A stretch of 64,000 nt of DNA, taken from 2-12-FULL-41-16 sp964473715 (lineage in GTDB: Bacteria; Patescibacteriota; Patescibacteriia; Magasanikbacterales; UBA922). Below are positions 54,737-62,914 of this stretch, in pieces (positions within the stretch are counted from its first letter, which is position 1; each line of letters opens with the position of its first letter). A program made the position numbers and the translations under genes. The notes beneath the pieces are model-generated. The model worked only from the letters and a program-made list of their open reading frames with translations, made no database searches and was not told the origin of the DNA. The DNA is taken from NCBI GenBank assembly GCA_964473715.1, contig CAYYQC010000001.1, positions 1 to 64,000 on the forward strand, given 5' to 3'.

Positions 54737-57276
54737 GTGAAGAATTTCATGAACTGCGTCGTCGTTTTCGTGATCACCCTCTTCACCGTCCTCAGCTGTG
54801 CTGAGGACACCTCCACCCCGCCCTTCGGGAAGGCCTGCGTGGCCGACTCCCAATGTGGAGCCTGGGCCGGGTACTGGGTCTCCTGTGTGCAAGGGGTGTG
54901 CCAATACCCCCTGACATCTGCGGACATTCAGGACATGACCGATGTTCAGGTGGAGCGGGAGTGCCAGACTGACAACGAATGCCAGGATGGCAACTTCTGC
55001 AACGGCAACGAGCTGTGCGACCAAGATGGTTACTGTCAGAACTCCAAGTTCATTCAGTGCCCAGAAGTACTCTGTGATACGAAGGCAAACAAATGCCTGC
55101 CGTGTACAGATGCTCTCTGCGAAGACGGGTCGCCCTGCACGACGCAGTACTGTGACTTTGAACTTAAGGATTGTGTCTTCGCCATGGCCGAGAACCACTG
55201 TCTTATTGGCTCAGGCTGCTATGAAGCAGGTGAGTCCGATTACCAGGACGTGTGTAAGGTCTGCGACCCTGCCTCTCCTGAAGAGTGGAGTGAAAGCTCT
55301 GCTCCTGAGTGCAAGGTCTTCGAAGATGTGATCGACACTGACACCAGAACTGACCTAGAGACCGTAGATTCCGACATCTCCGAAACGCCGGATGAGTTCA
55401 CTCCTCCGGACACGGAGGAAGTCGAAGAACCCGACGCCGAGGAAACGGCTGACTCTGAAGAACCTTTGGATGTGACCGAGCCTCCGCCTGATGAAGGCGA
55501 AGATATCGGTGAACCCGAAGACATCCCAGAGCCATCTGAAGACATCATTATCGAAGACGCCGGGGACAACCCGGATATCGAAGAACCCGACGTCACCGTC
55601 GACCTCTGCAAAGAGCTCAACTGCGACGACGACAACGGATGTACCAACGACTCATGTGACCCACTCTCGGGTTGCAAGTACGCCTTCAACTCCAAACCCT
55701 GTAACGCAGACGGAAACGACTGCACCCAAGGAGATTTCTGCTCGCAAGGTACCTGCCAAGCAGGTCCAAACCTCTGCGAGTGCGAGAAGGACAGCGATTG
55801 TTCTTCTCACGAAGATGGCGACCTTTGCAACGGAACTTTGGTGTGCTCTGCGCACCACTGCATCCTTGCTCCGGAAACCAAAATCGTGTGTGAAACATCC
55901 GTCGCTGATCAATGTCACCAAGTGCTCTGCATTCCGTCGTCTGGCGATTGCGTTCTTGCGAACAGCTTGAACAACATTGTCTGCAACGACGCCTCGCTTT
56001 GCACCACGGACGACACTTGTTTCGCCGGTCTCTGCACTGGCAAGCAGGTGGACTGCGACGACAACAACGGATGTACCAACGATTCATGTGACGCCCAGAT
56101 CGGGTGTCACCACGAACTCAACTCTAACCCATGTACGGACAACGACGTCTGTACGATCGGAGACATCTGCTCGCAAGGCGTTTGCCAAGCGGGCGAAACC
56201 CAAAAAGTCTGCACAGACGATGATTTGTGTACGGATAACTCCTGCGACGCAGAAACCGGGTGCAAGAGCACTCCGACGAACTGCGATGACAGCGACCCGT
56301 GCACTACTGACGCTTGCGATCCGGCAACGGGCTGCGAGCACACCGGCGTCACGTGCGCCGAAACCGACGACAACGTCTGCACCACGGCCACCTGCGACCC
56401 CAATTCCGGGGAATGCATCAATCTCCCTCCACCAGAGGAAGAGGTCGTGTTCTGCGAAGACGACAACACCTGTACTTTCAATGACACCTGTCTCGGCAGT
56501 GTCTGCGAAGGTACTCCCATTCTCTGTTCGGATGACTTCGCGTGTACTTCTGATTCATGTGACCCTGCCTTGGGTTGCATCTACACGCCGATCGATTCGG
56601 CGTGCAACGACANNNNNNNNNNNNNNNNNNNNNNNNNNNNNNNNNNNNNNNNNNNNNNNNNNNNNNNNNNNNNNNNNNNNNNNNNNNNNNNNNNNNNNNN
56701 NNNNNNNNNNNNTGTGACCCTGCCTTGGGTTGCATCTACACGCCGATCGATTCGGCGTGCAACGACAACGTGGCCTGTACCACTGATTCTTGCAATCCGG
56801 CAACGGACTGTGTGTTCACTTTCGTGGACACAGACAAAGACACAGTGTGCGATGACGATGATCCTGACGATGACAACGACGGGATCAACGACGGGCAGGA
56901 CAACTGCTCGCTAGTAGTCAACTCTGACCAAGCGAACCTAGACAAGGATGCGCGCGGCGACGCGTGCGACACCACCAAAGACTGCCTTAGAACCGGTTCC
57001 AAGAATCTGCCTCAGGGCTTCGTCAATCATCTAGACTGCGCTGGTAGCTGTGTTCTCCCCGACGAAGCCAAGACGTTCGTGTGTTATTACACCGCAAGGT
57101 TTGATTTCCCACTGGTCTGCGAAAAAGATCTGGACAACGACGGGGTCTCCATCGTTGGTGGTGACTGTCGTGAATACAACGGCCAAATCCTTTGGCAATG
57201 TACCAACGGCATTCCGCAAGAGAACTGTGGAAAAACCGACTGGGTCATGCATGACCCGCCGCCCGACACCCCCTAA
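54737..57276 (+). CDS. GC-rich, Cys-rich secreted repeat protein (interrupted by an artefactual gap)
   Basis: GTG start (54737) behind AAGGAG. The signal sequence is MKNFMNCVVVFVITLFTVLSC, whose Cys at 21 suggests a lipoprotein (LSC-A lipobox-like). Next comes a Cys-rich region (35-200), an acidic Asp/Glu/Pro stretch (about 205-285), then at least six copies of a Cys repeat of the type CDDNNGCTNDSCD...GC, CTTDDTC, CNDNVACTTDSCN. The tail has a calcium-binding-like thrombospondin-3 segment (DDDDPDDDNDGINDGQDNC). The 100 N at 56613-56712 lie between identical 55-bp copies (56558-56612 and 56713-56767); collapsing them gives one 794-residue protein. Such repeats are typical of Myxococcota and other predatory or social bacteria. 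GC content and codons are foreign to the window. Confidence 0.87.
56613..56712. other. Assembly gap of 100 N between duplicated 55-bp contig ends
   Basis: The 55 bp at 56558-56612 and 56713-56767 are identical. Removing 155 bp restores the frame of the Cys-rich gene. Here the gene itself is repetitive, so the true copy number of the repeats could also be collapsed. Confidence 0.88.
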
Positions 57277-57364
57277 AATACCCACCTCAAACCAGCCCGG
57301 GGGAAGACTCGTCACCTTCCCTCGCGCTCCCGTTGTGCGCGTAAAATTTTGTGCTCACAACTGG

Positions 57365-57390
57365 CCCCTCCAAAATCTGGAGGGGTTTTT
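57365..57390 (+). terminator. Rho-independent terminator after the Cys-rich gene
   Basis: CCCCTCCA/TGGAGGGG stem around AAATC with a T-run, about 90 bp after the stop. The intervening stretch also holds a GGGAAG/CTTCCC hairpin. Confidence 0.9.
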
Positions 57391-57409
57391 ATTTTATGAA
57401 TTTTTTCTA

Positions 57410-57439
57410 TAGACAAGATTGAATTTTTTCTCCTATACT
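57410..57439 (+). promoter_or_regulatory. Promoter of the response regulator gene (leaderless)
   Basis: TAGACA, 18-bp spacer, TATACT (57434-57439). The ATG begins 8 nt after the -10, so the transcript should start at or within 1-2 nt of the start codon. Confidence 0.7.
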
Positions 57440-57446
57440 TGTTCAT

Positions 57447-58133
57447 ATGAAAGTACTGATAATTGATGATGACTTAGATTTATGTGCTAGTTTACAATTA
57501 GCACTCAGCCACGAATCCACAGTGGTTGATTTTGTGCACGACGGTGAAGAAGGATTACGCATAGCCACTCAAGAAAAAGGTACGAAATATGATGCAATTA
57601 TTTTAGATAATAATTTACCTAAACAAAATGGATTTACAGTTTGTTCACGTTTGCGCGCACAAAATATTCACACACCAATTTTAGTTTTATCCATTGATAA
57701 TCGTGAAGATACTAAGGTTAATTTTTTAGATTCTGGCGCAGATGATTATTTACCAAAACCATTTTCTGCACGTGAATTATCCGCACGACTCCGCGCCCTA
57801 CTTCGTCGTAGTCCACAGACCCAAGATACGATAATTAAAATTGGTGATTTATTTCTAGACACAGTTCAACAAACCGCTCGTTTTGCTAAGCATTCATTAG
57901 ATTTGCCACGTAAACAATATTTACTTTTAGAGTATTTAATTAAACACAGGAACCAAACCGTTACACGACCAACCTTGGCCGAACATCTATGGGGTGATCA
58001 AAATTTAGATCTATTTTCTAACGCACTTGAAGCTCACATGTGCGAACTTCGTAAACGCTTACGCGTTCATACTTCCACAGACTTTATCCACACCATAAGT
58101 GGCCGTGGTTACAAATTTATTTCCAAAGCTTAA
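57447..58133 (+). CDS. OmpR/PhoB-family response regulator of the prenyl-peptide system
   Basis: A 228-residue response regulator. Receiver domain (1-118): acidic pocket DDD (7-9), phosphoacceptor D54 in IILDNNLPKQ, S82, K104 in LPKPFSARE. C-terminal winged-helix domain (about 128-228) with LPRKQYLLLEYLIKH and the wing end DFIHTISGRGYKF. It differs from Bacillus ComA, which has a LuxR-type output domain. It heads the block of peptide, kinase and prenyl enzymes, 205 bp upstream of the peptide gene. AACTTAAG direct repeats in the following intergenic region, in 11-bp phase, fit binding by an OmpR-type dimer. Confidence 0.92.
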   Translation: MKVLIIDDDLDLCASLQLALSHESTVVDFVHDGEEGLRIATQEKGTKYDAIILDNNLPKQNGFTVCSRLRAQNIHTPILVLSIDNREDTKVNFLDSGADDYLPKPFSARELSARLRALLRRSPQTQDTIIKIGDLFLDTVQQTARFAKHSLDLPRKQYLLLEYLIKHRNQTVTRPTLAEHLWGDQNLDLFSNALEAHMCELRKRLRVHTSTDFIHTISGRGYKFISKA

Positions 58134-58211
58134 GGTTTTATTATTTTTTTATCTATTTCTAGCCATTATATGTACCATGAAAACTTAAGCAAAACTTTAT
58201 CATAACTTAAG
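58129..58211 (+). promoter_or_regulatory. CTTAAG repeats in 11-bp phase, candidate response-regulator sites
   Basis: AACTTAAG occurs at 58182-58189 and 58204-58211, exactly 22 bp apart, and a third CTTAAGG at 58129-58135 overlaps the regulator stop codon, 55 bp before the first. All distances are multiples of 11 bp, the phase used by OmpR/PhoB-family regulators. The downstream copy ends about 16 bp before a TATATA -10-like box (58228-58233), i.e. in the -35 position of an activated promoter. Binding itself is inferred. Confidence 0.55.
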
Positions 58212-58227
58212 GTCCAATTAGGTATTC

Positions 58228-58338
58228 TATATATGTGATGCGCCTATTAGCGTCGCGTCACTGAGAGCAGGGGCAGCACCCATAGGGTCGAAACTGTCCC
58301 CTGTCTCTCGTTTATTCATCTTAAGAGAGGAAATAACT
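58228..58338 (+). promoter_or_regulatory. -10 region and hairpin-rich leader of the peptide gene
   Basis: After the TATATA box come two hairpins: GTGATGCG/CGCGTCAC (58235-58242 with 58254-58261, one wobble) and GAGAGCAGGGGCAG pairing with CTGTCCCCTGTCTCTC (58263-58276 with 58294-58309, two bulges). Then AGAGAGG (58324-58330) serves as Shine-Dalgarno 8 nt before the peptide ATG. The neighbouring kinase and regulator genes lack such leaders. Confidence 0.6.
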
Positions 58339-58449
58339 ATGTCTCAGCTCATCACCGCTGTCCTTGCAAACAAGGACGCCCGTTCACAAGAGCAAGTTAG
58401 CCAATTGGCCTACACTACGGCAGTAAATACTCCACCATGGTCTGGTTAA
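58339..58449 (+). CDS. ComX-like signal peptide precursor (36 aa), candidate prenylated pheromone
   Basis: ATG at 58339 behind a good Shine-Dalgarno (AGAGAGG, 8 nt). The 36-residue product starts MSQLITAVLANKDARSQEQ and ends AVNTPPWSG; the only Trp is third from the C terminus. In Bacillus ComX the prenylated Trp is third or fourth from the C terminus (for example ...QWGD). The first base of the kinase gene follows the stop by 1 nt, so the two are translationally coupled. No hydrophobic signal peptide or GG leader is visible, as in ComX precursors. Codons are GC-richer (ATC, GTC, CTC, CAG) than in neighbours. The role rests on position, the Trp and the prenyl enzymes encoded downstream. Confidence 0.78.
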   Translation: MSQLITAVLANKDARSQEQVSQLAYTTAVNTPPWSG

Positions 58450-58450
58450 T

Positions 58451-59851
58451 GTGCGAAACATAAACGCAAAAAAACTGTGGCAGAAAGGCAAAGAATGGTT
58501 GCAAACATTACTTTCACCCACTTCACGAAAAGAAGACGACGCTAGACGCGAACGAATTCTATTAGTGATCCTTGCGTTTATCTCTACTTTATCAATTCTC
58601 TTTACTCTCTCCGTGATTTCTCTTGCGCTGTGGCTTCAGACCACGCGCCATGGTATATCAGTTTTGTTGGTTAGTATTGTCACGGCACTATTCTGCACCA
58701 ACATCGTCCTAGTGAAAAAAGGATATTGGAAAATTGCACGTGTAATTTTTATTATCCTGCTAATCCTTCCCACATTCTATTCACTCGCCCACTGGGGTAC
58801 GCTCCTCCCAATTCCATTGCTCACTCTTGGCCTGATCATTCTCATAACCGGAATACTATTTGATGTTAGGTCTGGAGTAATCATAGCTGGAATTATCGGC
58901 CTCTACCTTGGTCTGATTACCTACGCACACCAGCACGCTTTGCTATCGGTGGACAGCAGCTGGTTATTTGCTCCGCTCTATCCCAATTATACCTTTGAAA
59001 TCATGTTGATTTTATTGGTCATAACAGGACTCACAGCTTTGGCTTTTTCTGAAATTGAAACCAATGCTGTACGCGCGCGTCGGTCTGAATCACAGCTCAG
59101 TAAAGAGCTAGAAAAATTAAAAGAAAGAATTGCTGAGCACACAGAGGCCTTATATGCTAGTGAACAATTACGTGTGCAAGAATTATCTCGTTTTGCTGAA
59201 ATTGGAAAAGTCTCTGCCGGACTTTTACACGACCTTATTAATCCATTTACAGCTTTATCATTAGCTATCAATCATTTACACGAAAATGTAGATTCTAAAA
59301 GTCTACACACTGAATCAATTTTACAAGCAGTCAAAGCTACAGAACGATTAGAAAAAAATATTAAGCATATTAAATTACAATTAGGCCAAGGTACCGCTCG
59401 TGAAAATATCTCTATTACCAAAGCCATTCAACAAGCCGTTGATACAGTTAGATATGCAGCAAATCAGGCTGGGGTAAAAATTGCGTTTGAACAAACTGGA
59501 CAAGCATACGCACACTGCACTCCTGCCCGCTTGCATCGCGCACTCGTAAATATTCTCATTAATGGCATTGAAGCACTAAACAAAGTAAGTCGAGAAAAAC
59601 CATTGATTACTATTATTTTCACTAAAGATAAAAATATTGCCAATATTACAATTATTGATAATGGGCCTGGTTTAACTCGCAAAGAATTGCGCCAAATCTT
59701 TACTCCATTTTATTCCACCAAACCCATTGGAAACGGACTTGGATTATCTACGGCGCAGGATATCTTAAATCATGAATTACATGCCACACTAACTGCTCGA
59801 AGCAGAGTAGGTAAAGGCACAACCTTTTTCATTTCCTGGGAATCTCTATGA
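58451..59851 (+). CDS. Six-TM sensor histidine kinase (ComP-like)
   Basis: A 466-residue kinase starting with GTG 1 nt after the peptide stop. An ATG overlapping the peptide stop is out of frame and closes after four codons. About six TM helices (36-60, 69-88, 96-114, 117-137, 141-159, 183-202) form the sensor without a periplasmic PAS domain. A coiled coil (207-245) leads to the H-box LLHDLINPFTALS (His260). The ATPase domain has the N-box NILINGIEAL (N367, N371), DNGPGL (403-408) and GNGLGL (427-432). Bacillus ComP also has a multi-TM sensor domain. The stop overlaps the next start by 4 bp (ATGA). Confidence 0.92.
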   Translation: MRNINAKKLWQKGKEWLQTLLSPTSRKEDDARRERILLVILAFISTLSILFTLSVISLALWLQTTRHGISVLLVSIVTALFCTNIVLVKKGYWKIARVIFIILLILPTFYSLAHWGTLLPIPLLTLGLIILITGILFDVRSGVIIAGIIGLYLGLITYAHQHALLSVDSSWLFAPLYPNYTFEIMLILLVITGLTALAFSEIETNAVRARRSESQLSKELEKLKERIAEHTEALYASEQLRVQELSRFAEIGKVSAGLLHDLINPFTALSLAINHLHENVDSKSLHTESILQAVKATERLEKNIKHIKLQLGQGTARENISITKAIQQAVDTVRYAANQAGVKIAFEQTGQAYAHCTPARLHRALVNILINGIEALNKVSREKPLITIIFTKDKNIANITIIDNGPGLTRKELRQIFTPFYSTKPIGNGLGLSTAQDILNHELHATLTARSRVGKGTTFFISWESL

Positions 59852-61755
59852 AAATCTCGGAACACGCTGCCGAGCTTAAACGCTCGGCTTATCTTTTTAT
59901 TGCCAAAAAACAAACAAAAGCCGGTGGATTTATTAGTCTCACACAAACCGATCATGGACCAGAATCGCATCACACTATATTTTATCCCGCTCTCATCAGT
60001 AGTATTTTGGCAGAAATTCCTGAGTCTGAACGCGACCCTATTCATTATGATATTAATACGCGTTTAAAAAACTTTTGGTTATTACAACCACGACTCGCAC
60101 AACCAAGCTGGCAAACATATTGGGCTATTCAGGATCACAATTACCACACACTCACCTATCCACCAGATTTAGATGATAGCAGCTTAGTATTACTTTCCAA
60201 GCACCATTTATACCCAGACTCAGATTTTTCAGAAGTCAATACAGATTATGTAATTACTTTAACCGGCCAAGAACAAAAACCTGGCGGACCATATCGTACT
60301 TGGATTGGATGTGATCCAATTTCACCCTGGAATGATTATGATCCAGTGGTTAATGCCACAATTAATTATGCCTTAACCAAGTGGGATGTACATTTAGAAA
60401 CATTACAATCATACCTACATCATGCATTGCAGAATAATACCTGGCGCTCTCCATATTATACGTCTGCGTATTTAAGTTTATATCTAATTATCAGAAGTTT
60501 CCCTACTCACCAATATCCAGAAATTACTAAAAGTATTAAAGAAATAATAAATACCAACATACCGGAAAGCAATACTGATTTGGCCTGTGCTGCAATTATT
60601 GCATCACGCCTAGGCCTACAATTACCATCAGGTTTTGAAAAAAAATTATGCAATCTCAAGATGACAGATTTTGCAGCAGAACCATGTATACGTGAACAAG
60701 GCAATGATCAATCGGGCTGTGACACACTAACAGCCGCACTGTGGGCTTTGGCAGCTGCTGAAATTAAAAATAATCATAAAAATCCCGCGCTCAATGACCA
60801 TGCTAAAAAAGTGGTTGAATATATCCATGATAGTGCAGTAAGTACCGTAGCCAAAAAATTACACAGCCTAGATCAGTCACTATTTGAATCAAGTCTGCCC
60901 ATATTTTGTAAACTTATTCAAACACCAGTGGCCAAAGAAATAACTTTATTCAGTTATGATCTTGGCTCTTCTTTGTCTGATTCCATTTCCCAAGAAATAT
61001 ATATCCAATTAGGGGCAGCTAATTTATTTGGCTGGCTAGCATTTCAATGGTATGACCAGTGCTATGACGAAAAAATTATTTCACCAGGATTACCATTAGC
61101 AAATATTTGTTTACGTGAAGCTACCAATACATATACCAATGTAGCACAGACTCTTTTGGTTGATCCTACATTAGTAAACCAAACCTTAGATAGCGTTGAC
61201 AAAGCTCATGCCACTGAATTAGCAACTAATCAAGATATAAATACGCATTTAAAATCTGGTAAAAAACTTCCGCACCTGCCAACGGCTATACCTGCCGAAC
61301 GATCATTTGGTCACTGCCTTGGACCATTAATAATTGCCAGATCACTTAAAATTTCCGAGGCTCATTATCAACAACTTCGTCGTTTATTTACACATTATTT
61401 AAACACACGACAATTATGTGATGACTTACATGATTGGCATGAAGATTTCACAGCCAAACGACTAACTACTGTAACACGTTATTTATTTATGACAATACAT
61501 TTATTCCCACATGCAGCTAAAAATCAAACACAAAAAATATTTTGGCGTGAAGGTCTTACTCAAGCATTAGGGAATGCAACTCATGAATTACATCAAACCA
61601 CAAGTCTACTGCGTCAAATTGATTGGCCAATTGATGAACCAAAACAATTGCGCAAAACCTTGGATCGACTTGGCAGGTCCATTATCCAAGCCAGTACAGA
61701 ACGTAAAACCAGCCAAGCATTATTAACCTATTATGAATCATATGAATCGGTTTAA
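59848..61755 (+). CDS. Two-domain terpene cyclase / class I isoprenoid-synthase-like protein
   Basis: A 635-residue protein. The N-terminal part (1-330) is helical and resembles the alpha-barrel of terpene cyclases/prenyltransferase-beta, with a DLDD motif (107-110 in PPDLDDSSL), the DxDD acid of class II cyclases. The C-terminal part (about 370-620) is class I-like: WYDQCYDE (401-408) as first acidic motif and QLCDDLHDWHEDF (522-534) as second DDxxD-type motif. It overlaps the kinase and the prenyl synthase genes, so it is part of the same operon. It could be the enzyme that attaches or cyclises the prenyl group on the peptide Trp, or a terpene synthase. A two-domain cyclase in a CPR-type genome is unexpected. 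Confidence 0.7.
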   Translation: MKISEHAAELKRSAYLFIAKKQTKAGGFISLTQTDHGPESHHTIFYPALISSILAEIPESERDPIHYDINTRLKNFWLLQPRLAQPSWQTYWAIQDHNYHTLTYPPDLDDSSLVLLSKHHLYPDSDFSEVNTDYVITLTGQEQKPGGPYRTWIGCDPISPWNDYDPVVNATINYALTKWDVHLETLQSYLHHALQNNTWRSPYYTSAYLSLYLIIRSFPTHQYPEITKSIKEIINTNIPESNTDLACAAIIASRLGLQLPSGFEKKLCNLKMTDFAAEPCIREQGNDQSGCDTLTAALWALAAAEIKNNHKNPALNDHAKKVVEYIHDSAVSTVAKKLHSLDQSLFESSLPIFCKLIQTPVAKEITLFSYDLGSSLSDSISQEIYIQLGAANLFGWLAFQWYDQCYDEKIISPGLPLANICLREATNTYTNVAQTLLVDPTLVNQTLDSVDKAHATELATNQDINTHLKSGKKLPHLPTAIPAERSFGHCLGPLIIARSLKISEAHYQQLRRLFTHYLNTRQLCDDLHDWHEDFTAKRLTTVTRYLFMTIHLFPHAAKNQTQKIFWREGLTQALGNATHELHQTTSLLRQIDWPIDEPKQLRKTLDRLGRSIIQASTERKTSQALLTYYESYESV

Positions 61756-62809
61756 CGAATATTTGGAACAAATATCTCCGCATATTCAACGTGATACCAG
61801 AAATTTAGGTCGTGAGTGGAAAAGCCATTTACTATCTGAAATTACTGTACCTGAATATTTACATCCGGTTCTAACGTGGTTTGAACACTGTGGCAAAGGC
61901 ACACGCGGTTCACTAGTTCATTTGGCTGCAGAAAGCTTTAATAATCCTTTTTCTTCAGGAATTAATTCTAATATAAAAAAATATGCAGCGTTAGTAGAGC
62001 TTCTTCAAAACGCACTTCTGGTTCATGATGATGTTATGGACCATTCTAACTGGCGACGAAATGGACTAAGTGTCCCAGCTGAATGTGCCAGTCGCTTACA
62101 TGCACATAATTATGCAAATGCTGAAGAAAAAGGCACAGGCATTAGTATTGCGCTCGGCGACCATCTAATAAGTTGGTTGCAACAAAAACTTGTTGACCTA
62201 ACTCCGCATGAAAAAATTACTAAACTACATTCGCTCTATACCAAATACCAAACATCTACCATGGCTGGACAAATTCAAGATGTAGCTAATTTAGATTTAG
62301 AAATTGACAAAGAAAGTATTACAGATCTGTATGCCAGCAAAACCGGTGCATATACTTTTACTCTGCCATTGGTTTTGGGATATGTTGCCACAGTCCACAC
62401 CATTGATTTCAGTATCACTCTACTTTTAGAATGTATTGGGCAATCTTTGGGTATTATTATGCAAGGCCTAGATGATGAAGCTGGATTTAAAAATAAAGCT
62501 AATAGCTACCATGAATTAGCCACTGACCTTGAAAACCACCAACCCAGTTTATGGCTAGCACTCATGCTTCCACTTCTGTCCCATCAGGAAAAAGTACTCT
62601 TAGAAAAAATTTGGTGGGGCGGCATGGTCACAAGAGATGAAACGAATTATGTGAAGCAGCTATATGAAAAATATCAAATTCACCAAAAAGCTCAGGATAT
62701 ATACCGCACTGAAGCAAGATTAGCCCACGAGCTAATTAATGAGCTAGATTTGGAACCAAAATATGTCAAAATCTGGCATGGCCTAGTCCAAAACACTCTA
62801 AACCCTTAA
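61733..62809 (+). CDS. Trans-isoprenyl diphosphate synthase (ComQ-like)
   Basis: A 358-residue class I prenyl synthase fold. It has GKGTRG (54-59), the first aspartate-rich motif HDDVMD (98-103) followed by WRRNG, LGDHLISW (141-148), and KTGAYTF. The second motif is degenerate: QGLDDEAGF (244-252), DDxxG instead of DDxxD, a change that could alter chain-elongation activity and is compatible with a transferase such as ComQ. It overlaps the upstream gene by 23 bp. In this operon it is the best counterpart of ComQ, or the supplier of the prenyl donor for the cyclase-like protein. Confidence 0.82.
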   Translation: MNHMNRFNEYLEQISPHIQRDTRNLGREWKSHLLSEITVPEYLHPVLTWFEHCGKGTRGSLVHLAAESFNNPFSSGINSNIKKYAALVELLQNALLVHDDVMDHSNWRRNGLSVPAECASRLHAHNYANAEEKGTGISIALGDHLISWLQQKLVDLTPHEKITKLHSLYTKYQTSTMAGQIQDVANLDLEIDKESITDLYASKTGAYTFTLPLVLGYVATVHTIDFSITLLLECIGQSLGIIMQGLDDEAGFKNKANSYHELATDLENHQPSLWLALMLPLLSHQEKVLLEKIWWGGMVTRDETNYVKQLYEKYQIHQKAQDIYRTEARLAHELINELDLEPKYVKIWHGLVQNTLNP

Positions 62810-62876
62810 CCCCTTCCTAAGGGGTAGACCTAAGCGGCCAAACTAGGCCGGAGGGCTAGTTTTCTGGCCGTTTAGG
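62810..62876 (+). terminator. Hairpin cluster at the end of the signalling operon
   Basis: Directly after the stop: CCCCTT/AAGGGG (62810-62815 with 62819-62824), then CCTAAGCGGCCA/TGGCCGTTTAGG (62829-62840 with 62865-62876, one wobble) enclosing AACTAG/CTAGTT. No proper U-run follows, so it may be a Rho-type or processed 3' end rather than an intrinsic terminator. Confidence 0.6.
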
Positions 62877-62914
62877 CCTGTTTTCCTAGGAGAAAAGCCG
62901 TCCCCTTTAGGCTA

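Noticed and set aside
54671..57315. Antisense and out-of-frame open frames in the GC-rich Cys-rich gene
   Set aside because: High GC and repeated codons create long mirror frames; only the frame with the SD, signal sequence and Cys repeats makes sense.
57447..59851. A plain two-component pair with two unrelated isoprenoid genes behind it
   Set aside because: The Trp-bearing peptide gene between regulator and kinase, the 1-nt and 4-nt junctions and the matching enzyme class make chance linkage unlikely, although proof is lacking.
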